Source: Chloroflexota bacterium
GTDB lineage: Bacteria > Chloroflexota > Dehalococcoidia > GIF9 > UBA5629
Direction of reading: 5' to 3'
Length of the DNA stretch: 5,229 bases
NCBI GenBank assembly: GCA_020354105.1
Contig: CP070642.1
Coordinates: 366,623-371,851 of the forward strand
Shown one piece after another: positions 1 through 5,229 of the stretch. Made by a program: the position numbers and the translations under genes. The first letter of the stretch is position 1; each line of letters opens with the position of its first letter. Under the pieces are notes generated by a model that had not been told where the DNA came from, ran no database searches, and was given only the letters and a program-made list of their open reading frames with translations.

Positions 1-366
1 CAGTGGCTCAGAAAAATAGCTGAACCTCCATATAGTCGGGTGGCTCCTGATGTGACGGAGAAAATAGTGAATGGCATGGCTAAAGTAGGTCCTGCCGTGC
101 AGCTCAATGATTTTCTGTGTTGTGATAAGTTCGATATAATGGATAAAGTTACTCAGATCGCGGTTCCAACGTTGGTTATTTCCGGCACCGAGGACAATAT
201 GACGCCAGTCAAGTATTCCCAATATCTGGCCAATAAGATTACAGGGGCTGAGCTGGTAATTATTGAGGGCGCCACGCATTATTGTCAACTGGAAAAACCG
301 GCGGAGGTGAATCGGGCAATCGAAACCTTTTTAAATAAACTCCAGAATCATGTATTATCGTTCTAA
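1..366 (+). CDS. Alpha/beta hydrolase, C-terminal part (5' end outside window)
   Basis: The reading frame is open from the first base, so the gene begins before the window. A GTG at 40 is only an internal codon. About 121 C-terminal residues are visible, where whole family members usually have 250-300. The part seen is the end of an alpha/beta-hydrolase fold. A beta strand (VPTLVISG) leads to GTEDNMTPV, whose Asp (visible residue 65, codon 193-195) fits the catalytic acid. Then comes GATHYCQLEKP, whose His (visible residue 93, codon 277-279) fits the catalytic histidine, followed by the usual final helix (EVNRAIETFLNKL). The nucleophile elbow lies upstream and cannot be checked. Such proteins are mostly soluble esterases, C-C bond hydrolases or thioester hydrolases; the substrate cannot be told here. 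It lies 187 bases before the glycyl radical enzyme on the same strand, so a shared degradative pathway is possible but is inference. Confidence 0.88.
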   Translation, partial: QWLRKIAEPPYSRVAPDVTEKIVNGMAKVGPAVQLNDFLCCDKFDIMDKVTQIAVPTLVISGTEDNMTPVKYSQYLANKITGAELVIIEGATHYCQLEKPAEVNRAIETFLNKLQNHVLSF

Positions 367-429
367 AAACTCCGATAAGAATAGGTGGACTTTCTGAAAC
401 CCATATTCATCTGGCTCAGGAAATACTGA

Positions 430-444
430 CTGAGATTATCACAG
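430..444. promoter_or_regulatory. Imperfect 15-bp dyad, possible operator
   Basis: CTGAGATTATCACAG pairs in six of seven positions around a central T (mismatch at 433/441). It lies 30 bases before a TTGACA box and about 110 bases before the GRE start. Its size and symmetry would suit a dimeric regulator, and the TGA/TCA character loosely recalls CRP/FNR-type sites, but the half-site spacing does not match either consensus. Short dyads of this kind also arise by chance. Confidence 0.15.
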
Positions 445-473
445 CATTTTCAAATTGTCCCACTACCCAGCGG

Positions 474-502
474 TTGACATTTAGTCGAGGAAATGGCATC
501 CT
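474..502 (+). promoter_or_regulatory. Candidate sigma-70-type promoter before the GRE
   Basis: A perfect -35 hexamer TTGACA (474-479) is followed after 17 bases by CATCCT (497-502), which matches the -10 consensus TATAAT at only three of six positions, although the A2 and T6 positions are kept. It is well placed to drive the gene at 554, giving a leader of about 45 bases. The weak -10 means either an activator-dependent promoter or a chance -35 match. Confidence 0.25.
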
Positions 503-540
503 TTGTTTTGAGAAGGTGCAGGAAATTTCAAATCTTTTTG

Positions 541-545
541 AGGAG
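541..545 (+). promoter_or_regulatory. Ribosome binding site of the GRE
   Basis: AGGAG lies 8 bases before the ATG at 554. An in-frame TGA at 539-541 rules out any start further upstream, so site and stop together fix this start. Confidence 0.8.
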
Positions 546-553
546 AAGTTGTC

Positions 554-3043
554 ATGGAAACTACCGAAGTTTTAGTGGGAGGGGAGGAAAGCAAAGCCGC
601 CCATAAAAGTCAATACCTTCCAGAAAGTATTAGGAAATTGCGCGACCGTTTACTTTCAACTCCCTTTAAACTAGACATTGAAAGGGCGAAATATTACACA
701 AGGGCGTATAAACAAACTGAGGGGCAGCCTCCCTGTCTACGTGCAGCTAAGGGTCTGGAAAAAACGCTGCGTAACATGCCCATAAGAATTGAAGATGAGG
801 AGCTAATTGTAGGCTCAAAGTCGGCAAAAGACTGGGCTGATCCTCTCTATATTGAAGCCTCCGTAACTCAACCTCATATTACACTTTCGCTGGCTCTTCA
901 TGGGACTGGAAAAACAGTAGACGAGTGGGTTGCAGAAGACCCGGGGATTCGGAGCGCTCTCCTCGGAGCGAGAGGCGCTAGTTTCTGGAGAGAAGTCCCC
1001 AAAATTTCGGAGGAGGAATATAAAGAGCTAAAAGAGGAGATAGTGCCTTATTGGAAAGACAAGACCGTTCGCGTCCGTAAGTCCGACATTTGGAAACAAC
1101 ATGGCATTGCTGGAGATAACGTGGCAATGGAGGGTTGGTTTGTTAGTGATGTTCCACCACAAGGTCATGTGACGGTTGGGATTAAGAAAGTCCTTGATAT
1201 GGGATTTAGAGGTATTGCCCGCCAGGCTGCTGAGAGGCTGGCTGTGTTTCAGGAGGAATTCAAAAAAGGCAAACTGGAAGCACAGGCTTATTTACGGAAG
1301 AAGGATTTTTTGGAAGCGGTGCAGGTTACGGCGGGTGCAGTATGTGAATTTTCTGAGCGCTACGCCCGATTAGCAGGAGAGATGGCACAGAAGGCAAAGG
1401 GTGATAGAAAGCTGGAATTACTTGAGATCGCGAAGCGCTGCCAACATGTAACTGCAGAGCCACCGCGAAGCTTTATGGAGGCTCTCCAGGCTATCTGGCT
1501 AACCCAAGTCGTGGTGCTGATAAGTTATGGGGGTAACTCTATCACTTGCCCCGGCAGGGTCGACCAATTTCTTTATCATTACTACAAACAGGACTTGGCG
1601 GCGGGGGAGATTACCCGTGATCAAGCCCTTGAAGCAATTATGCAGTACATCGTAAAGCTTGCCACAAACGTTTATTTCGGTCCCAATAACGTTACCATTG
1701 GTGGGATCGATAAAAATGGTGAGGATGTGGTGAATGAGTTGAGCTATCTCTTCCTTGAAGCTCATAAGAGGCTTAAAGGTTGTGGACGTATAGGGCTCGC
1801 GGTAAGGATTTCTCAGAAAACATCACGCGAGTTTTTAACCCAGGCCTGCGAGGTGCATAGAGAATGCGCCGGCATCGCCTTTCACAACGATGAAGTAGTG
1901 ATTAAGGGTCTTTTAGAAGATGGTTATTCTCTAGAGGATGCCCGGAATTATTCTATTGTAGGTTGTGCAGAACCTACTGGAACAGGAAATAATAATGGTT
2001 ATACTGCCACTAATGGTGTTCTTCTAGCGGCCGTCTTGGAATTGGTCTTAAACGAAGGCAGAAGGTATACTGCAGGATGGAAACAGGTAGAATCACCTGT
2101 CTCTTCTATCTCATCCTTTAAAACCTTTGATGATGTCAAGAAGGCTTTTGTTGAGCAGCTTTCCCGCTCTGTTGAGAAATGTGTAAAGGCAGGATATTTG
2201 AAAGATCAAGTGATCGCCGAGCATTTTCCTTTACCACTGCTTTCGTCCACTATAGAAGGGTGTGTAGAATCCGGAGAAGATGTCACACGGGGTGGTGCTC
2301 GCTATAATCATGTGGCAATCGGTAACTGCTCGCTGTCAACTGTATCAGACTCTCTAGCTGCCGTAAAATGGGCAATTTTCGAGCAGAAATTACTGACGAT
2401 GGAGGAACTTGTCGAGTACTTACGGGGCAATTTCCAAGGAAGAGACGATATAAGGCAGCGTCTGCTTAATGCACCAAAATACGGTAGTGATAACTCATCT
2501 GTAGATGAGATGGCAGTATGGGTTACGGATGTTTACAATAAAGAGATTAGAAAATACAAGTTTTGGATGGGAGGGGTGCATAGACCGTACATACTTTCAT
2601 CGGCAACACACGTGGCCTGGGGGGCTACCATTGGTGCCTCTGCCGATGGAAGGCTTGCGGGCACACCTCTTTCCAGCGGTATAACTCCCACAAATGGTAC
2701 AGAACGTAATGGATTGACAGCCGTTCTTCGTTCAGCTGCGCAAGTTTGCGCTATACCAATAAGTGATGGCACCATACTTAATGCTACTGTTAACCCACTT
2801 ACAATTAAAACAGAAGAAGGGCTGAGCAAATTTGCTTCTCTAATAGAAGGGTATTTTGCCTTAGGTGGCAGACAAGTGCAGTTCAATCCCATAAGTAAAG
2901 AAATGCTATCAGATGCACAAAAACACCCGGAGAACTATCTTGATTTAATTGTCAAGGTTTCAGGGTTTTCGTTCCGTTTCATTGATCTTCCAAAACGTGT
3001 CCAAAATGATATTATTGCACGTACAGAGTTTGGTCTTGCCTGA
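554..3043 (+). CDS. Glycyl radical enzyme (PFL-like family), substrate unassigned
   Basis: This 829-residue protein has the length of the glycyl radical enzymes related to glycerol/diol dehydratase, choline TMA-lyase and arylacetate decarboxylases. Such enzymes keep a radical on a glycine, pass it to an active-site cysteine and cleave C-O, C-N, C-S or C-C bonds in the anaerobic cytoplasm. The N-terminal half has the family block PIRIEDEELIVG (76-87). The active-site loop is VGCAEPTG, with Cys471 as thiyl site and Glu473 two residues on; the Cys-x-Glu pair is typical of the dehydratase/lyase/decarboxylase branch. The two adjacent cysteines of true pyruvate formate-lyase are absent. The C-terminal radical domain starts near GATIGASADGR (about 690-700) and holds VKVSGFSFRF with the radical glycine at Gly804, 25 residues from the end. 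The usual Arg and Tyr around that glycine are Lys801 and Phe805. No frameshift or internal stop is seen. The activase gene that should follow is broken, so activation would need an enzyme encoded elsewhere. The family is certain, the reaction is not. Confidence 0.95.
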   Translation: METTEVLVGGEESKAAHKSQYLPESIRKLRDRLLSTPFKLDIERAKYYTRAYKQTEGQPPCLRAAKGLEKTLRNMPIRIEDEELIVGSKSAKDWADPLYIEASVTQPHITLSLALHGTGKTVDEWVAEDPGIRSALLGARGASFWREVPKISEEEYKELKEEIVPYWKDKTVRVRKSDIWKQHGIAGDNVAMEGWFVSDVPPQGHVTVGIKKVLDMGFRGIARQAAERLAVFQEEFKKGKLEAQAYLRKKDFLEAVQVTAGAVCEFSERYARLAGEMAQKAKGDRKLELLEIAKRCQHVTAEPPRSFMEALQAIWLTQVVVLISYGGNSITCPGRVDQFLYHYYKQDLAAGEITRDQALEAIMQYIVKLATNVYFGPNNVTIGGIDKNGEDVVNELSYLFLEAHKRLKGCGRIGLAVRISQKTSREFLTQACEVHRECAGIAFHNDEVVIKGLLEDGYSLEDARNYSIVGCAEPTGTGNNNGYTATNGVLLAAVLELVLNEGRRYTAGWKQVESPVSSISSFKTFDDVKKAFVEQLSRSVEKCVKAGYLKDQVIAEHFPLPLLSSTIEGCVESGEDVTRGGARYNHVAIGNCSLSTVSDSLAAVKWAIFEQKLLTMEELVEYLRGNFQGRDDIRQRLLNAPKYGSDNSSVDEMAVWVTDVYNKEIRKYKFWMGGVHRPYILSSATHVAWGATIGASADGRLAGTPLSSGITPTNGTERNGLTAVLRSAAQVCAIPISDGTILNATVNPLTIKTEEGLSKFASLIEGYFALGGRQVQFNPISKEMLSDAQKHPENYLDLIVKVSGFSFRFIDLPKRVQNDIIARTEFGLA

Positions 3044-3071
3044 TTTAAAAGAGGGCAATTCTATAAAAGAT

Positions 3072-3197
3072 GTGAAAGTACACAAGCAAACAGGCGTAGT
3101 TTTCAATATCCAGCGACATTCCACTGAGGATGGTCCGGGCATTCGTACCACGATATTTTTGAAAGGCTGTTGTATGCAGGAGCAGCATGCTAGGTGA
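3072..3197 (+). pseudogene. GRE-activating radical-SAM enzyme, 5' fragment only
   Basis: This fragment shows the N-terminus of a glycyl-radical-enzyme activase. The block GVVFNIQRHSTEDGPGIR followed by TTIFLKGC is characteristic of that family, which uses S-adenosylmethionine and a [4Fe-4S] cluster to put the radical on the GRE glycine. In intact proteins the Cys of FLKGC opens a CxxxCxxC cluster motif. Here only that first Cys (codon 3168-3170) is present, followed by the unrelated CMQEQHAR and TGA at 3195-3197, so the cluster and the whole barrel are missing. About 41 residues remain of a family usually around 300. The GTG at 3072 fits the family start best, but no good ribosome binding site precedes it. 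A TTG at 3036 overlapping the GRE stop is an alternative. The position 28 bases after the GRE matches the usual GRE-activase pairing. The product cannot be active. Confidence 0.88.
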
Positions 3198-3315
3198 CGC
3201 CTTTAGGGACTTAATTGACCCAAGATTGAGAGGAGGATTGGATTGGTACGATAGGGTGAGAAAAATGATAGCTAAAGCTAGCAGAAACCAAGCGGAGGGG
3301 GTGATAGATAGTTAA
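3184..3315 (+). pseudogene. DppC/OppC-type ABC permease, 3' fragment only
   Basis: In a different frame from the activase fragment, the sequence reads SMLGDAFRDLIDPRLRGG and on to TAA at 3313-3315. Motifs of the form N(L/M)LGDxLRDxLDPRLR mark the cytoplasmic end of the second permease (DppC/OppC class) of peptide/nickel-type ABC importers. About 27 further residues form a polar, basic-rich tail (DWYDRVRKMIAK). All transmembrane segments and the EAA loop are missing. The frame is closed by a TGA at 3160-3162, and the residues before Ser-Met are not clearly permease-like, so homology starts near 3184. The solute-binding gene of the same importer type follows, which is a normal operon order. I therefore read this as the true 3' end of an importer operon whose 5' part was lost. 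Translation is unlikely because no ribosome binding site fits ATG 3187. Confidence 0.8.
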
Positions 3316-3357
3316 GCAGTAAAAAATGAAATCACAGAGGTAGACAATGAAATGAAT

Positions 3358-3365
3358 GGAGGTGA
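3358..3365 (+). promoter_or_regulatory. Ribosome binding site of the solute-binding protein
   Basis: GGAGGTGA is a near-perfect anti-16S complement. Its GGAGG core ends 6 bases before the GTG at 3369, and this supports that GTG as the start in the absence of an in-frame ATG giving a signal peptide. Confidence 0.8.
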
Positions 3366-3368
3366 CTT

Positions 3369-5111
3369 GTGATAAAAAAGAGACTTGTATTAGTAGTGGG
3401 TTGTTTAATTGTAGCCAGCTTAATAATTACTGGCTGTGGCAAAGGCGGCGAGACGGTACTACCGGTCGAAAAAGAGAAACCGGAATATGGAGGGGTGTTG
3501 AACCTACACCAGAATACTGACCCGCAGGGTTTCGACGACGCTTTTATACCTCACTATGCCGCCAACAGTTTGAAGTTCACCAACGAAGAGCTATGGGAAG
3601 GAGATTGGACTAAGGGGAGGGCTGGTGGATATGGCAGCGTTGAGTGCGATTGGTTTAATGGTGGTGGGCTCAACCGCCTGGAACACAAGAGCGGTGCTAT
3701 TGCTGAAAGCTGGGAAATAACCGATAAGGATACTATCACTTTTCATATCCGTAAAGGTGTTTACTGGCACGATAAGCCGCCGGTGAATGGGCGAGAGCTT
3801 ACTGCTGACGATGTTGTTTTCTCTCTTAACCGCCAATACACTTTGGCCCCGGCGTATATGAAGAGGACCTACCCTAAGGCAGCTGAAACCACGGAGATAT
3901 CAGCACCAGACGACTATACAGTGGTGGTCAAATGCGACCCGGAATACTTCGGCGATGTCGTCACAATGGTCGACTTCATGGATATATATCCACGGGAAAC
4001 GGTTGAAGAGTTCGGAGATATGCAGGCTTGGGAAAACAGCGTTGGCACTGGACCGTTCATGCTTACCGACTATGTTTCTGGTAATGTGATGAACTTTGCT
4101 CGAAACCCCAACTACTGGGGAACAAATCCGATCGGTCCGGGCGAGGGTGATCAGCTACCGTATGTAGATGGCGTGAAGGTATTCATCACGCCGGACGAAT
4201 CCAGCCGCATTGCTGCGTTCCGTACTGGCAAGCTTGACATATTGACCTGTGACTGGGAGCTAGCCCAGGAATTCTTACAGATGCCAGAACTGAAGCACGT
4301 TAGTTACCTGGATGATGCTGGACAAGCTGTCATAGCGATGAGGATGGATAAGGAAGATTTGCCGTTTGCTGATAAGAGGGTGCGGCAAGCTCTTTACCTG
4401 GCAATAGACTACCAGAAGATAGTCGATGAATATTACGGCGGTCAAGGCACGATACTGAAATGGCCGGTTATGGAATTTAAGGAATACGCCGGTGCCTATG
4501 TACCCCTGGAGGAGCTGCCAGAATCGGTCCAGGAACTTTTCGGATATAATCCAGAAAAGGCAAAGCAGCTTTTAGCGGATGCTGGGTATCCTAACGGTTT
4601 CAAGGCTACGATACCCGCCTGGAATTATCGTCCCTACATGGATGTGCTGGTTATGGTTAAGGCTATGTGGGCAGACGTGGGTGTTGAGCTGGAAATCGAG
4701 CCCAAAGAATACGGCCCTATCACCAGCATAATGATTAGACGGGCTTACGACGAGATGCTTTTCACCGGGTACTCAGGTATCGGCACCTACTTCAAGGCGA
4801 CTAATTATGTAGGTCCAGGCATGTGGAACACCAGCTATATTGACGACCCGGTACTGAACAAAGCACGGGAAGATATGATGGCAGCCTACCCTGATGAAGA
4901 AAAGGCGGATCAACTGCATCGAGAGCTAATACCTTACTTGCTGGAGCAGTGTTATATAATACAGGTGCCAGCCGGGAAACAGTATCGCTTCTGGTGGCCA
5001 TGGGTAAAGAATTATAGTGGAGAGCAATCGCTGGGCTATTACAACCTCCAGAATTTTGCCAAGTATGTGTGGATTGACCAGGAGTTGAAGGATTCAATGC
5101 TCGGCAAATAG
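3369..5111 (+). CDS. ABC importer solute-binding lipoprotein, family 5 (peptide/nickel type)
   Basis: This 580-residue protein has the build of family 5 extracellular solute-binding proteins, which catch oligopeptides, nickel chelates, opines or sugars outside the membrane and hand them to a DppBC/OppBC permease. The N-terminus is a lipoprotein signal: basic MIKKR, a hydrophobic stretch, then lipobox ITGC with Cys23 as the lipidated residue, followed by a Gly/Glu/Lys-rich linker. The mature part opens with YGGVLNL. The family signature spans roughly 123-155, with ITFHIRKGVYWHD and LTADDVVFSLNRQ (Leu144 onward). Further family blocks are GTGPFMLTDY, NPNYWG, RQALYLAIDYQKIV and NPEKAKQLLADAGYPNGF. 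The end (RFWWPWVKNY) is also usual, and the length is at the long side of the family. GTG 3369 is used because of the strong ribosome binding site. The ligand cannot be read from sequence. A permease tail lies just upstream, and no ATPase or full permease is present in the window. Confidence 0.95.
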   Translation: MIKKRLVLVVGCLIVASLIITGCGKGGETVLPVEKEKPEYGGVLNLHQNTDPQGFDDAFIPHYAANSLKFTNEELWEGDWTKGRAGGYGSVECDWFNGGGLNRLEHKSGAIAESWEITDKDTITFHIRKGVYWHDKPPVNGRELTADDVVFSLNRQYTLAPAYMKRTYPKAAETTEISAPDDYTVVVKCDPEYFGDVVTMVDFMDIYPRETVEEFGDMQAWENSVGTGPFMLTDYVSGNVMNFARNPNYWGTNPIGPGEGDQLPYVDGVKVFITPDESSRIAAFRTGKLDILTCDWELAQEFLQMPELKHVSYLDDAGQAVIAMRMDKEDLPFADKRVRQALYLAIDYQKIVDEYYGGQGTILKWPVMEFKEYAGAYVPLEELPESVQELFGYNPEKAKQLLADAGYPNGFKATIPAWNYRPYMDVLVMVKAMWADVGVELEIEPKEYGPITSIMIRRAYDEMLFTGYSGIGTYFKATNYVGPGMWNTSYIDDPVLNKAREDMMAAYPDEEKADQLHRELIPYLLEQCYIIQVPAGKQYRFWWPWVKNYSGEQSLGYYNLQNFAKYVWIDQELKDSMLGK

Positions 5112-5164
5112 GGCTTGGTGACCGTCTAACCAGATAACGTTGAAACACCAAACTGAAGACAGGC

Positions 5165-5199
5165 AGCAGGTAGGTGGGTTAGAGTAGGAATTACCTGCT
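5165..5199 (+). terminator. Weak stem-loop after the solute-binding gene
   Basis: AGCAGGTA (5165-5172) pairs perfectly with TACCTGCT (5192-5199) around a 19-base loop, 54 bases after the stop codon. No run of T follows (CAACTTTGC), so it is not a standard intrinsic terminator. It might protect the mRNA end or be chance. The rest of 5112-5229 shows no gene, tRNA or repeat that I can support. Confidence 0.2.
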
Positions 5200-5229
5200 C
5201 AACTTTGCAAGCTCAAGCCTATAGCAGAA

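Larger units (their letters stand above)
339..575 (+). other. Start-less open frame across the hydrolase-GRE gap
   Basis: One frame (third phase of the + strand) is open from the TAA at 336-338 to the TAG at 573-575, about 78 codons. It overlaps the end of the hydrolase and the start of the glycyl radical enzyme. Its middle reads like protein (for example GGLSETHIHLAQEILTEI, then QRLTFSRGNGILCFEKVQ). It has no ATG or GTG near its beginning and no ribosome binding site, and the first TTG (474) falls late. I do not recognise the sequence. It could be chance, or the remnant of a small gene that lost its start. This gap otherwise holds only the weak regulatory candidates listed separately. Confidence 0.12.

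Noticed and set aside
1176..1373. Plus-strand 65-codon frame inside the GRE
   Set aside because: It is out of phase within an intact, recognisable gene. It has no ribosome binding site and an Arg/Trp-rich translation typical of shadow frames.
2533..2892. Minus-strand open frame of 119 codons
   Set aside because: It lies wholly opposite the conserved C-terminal radical domain of the GRE. It has no recognisable motif and is a shadow frame.
554..3043. Classical pyruvate formate-lyase (pflB)
   Set aside because: True PFL has two adjacent active-site cysteines. Here the loop is a single Cys followed by Ala-Glu, and the radical loop also differs.
2949..3197. A complete 82-residue small protein starting at ATG 2949
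   Set aside because: Its first half lies inside the GRE coding region in another phase. Only the part from about 3072 has homology, to the N-terminus of an activase, so this is a broken gene and not a novel small protein.
3165..3200. Insertion sequence or programmed frameshift at the junction
   Set aside because: No terminal inverted repeats, target duplication, transposase or slippery site is seen. Both sides belong to different known families, so a frameshift cannot reconnect them.
3325..3353. Direct repeat AATGAAAT (3325-3332 and 3346-3353) before the binding protein
   Set aside because: It is eight bases of AT-rich sequence repeated once, which is expected by chance and has no symmetry suggesting an operator.
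4801..5151. Minus-strand open frame of 116 codons at the end of the binding protein
   Set aside because: It is antisense to well-conserved family 5 sequence, and its composition (many Ser, Pro and Thr) is typical of a shadow frame.

Overview
The window looks like bacterial chromosome from an anaerobe. Its largest gene encodes an oxygen-sensitive glycyl radical enzyme (GRE). The last gene encodes a lipid-anchored solute-binding protein of a peptide/nickel-type (family 5) ABC importer, and the ribosome binding sites are of the strong GGAGG type. Composition is moderate, neither strongly AT- nor GC-rich. The look of the importer proteins would fit Chloroflexota (Dehalococcoidia-like) or an anaerobic Bacillota lineage, but this is only an impression and nothing in the window fixes the taxon.

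Layout, all on the + strand. (1) Positions 1-366 hold the 3' end of an alpha/beta-hydrolase gene that starts before the window. (2) Positions 367-553 are a gap with a perfect TTGACA box, a small dyad and a start-less open frame, none of them convincing alone. (3) Positions 554-3043 hold an apparently intact 829-codon GRE with a Cys-x-Glu active-site loop and a C-terminal glycyl radical motif. It is not a classical pyruvate formate-lyase and its substrate cannot be assigned. (4) From about 3072 the expected GRE-activating radical-SAM gene begins but stops at the first cysteine of its iron-sulfur motif. (5) Within about 15 bases, in another frame, the sequence becomes the last 40 or so codons of a DppC/OppC-type ABC permease (to 3315). 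(6) Positions 3369-5111 hold an intact solute-binding lipoprotein. (7) Positions 5112-5229 hold no gene, only a weak stem-loop.

The most notable point is the junction at about 3171-3186. The front of a GRE activase is joined to the back of an importer permease, so most of both genes, and perhaps other genes between them, are missing. Either a real deletion fused a GRE locus to an ABC-importer operon, or the contig is a misassembly. If it is real, the GRE has lost its cis-encoded activase and must be activated in trans or be inactive, and the binding protein has lost at least one adjacent permease. I see no evidence of a wholly new system beyond this fusion and the unassigned GRE.
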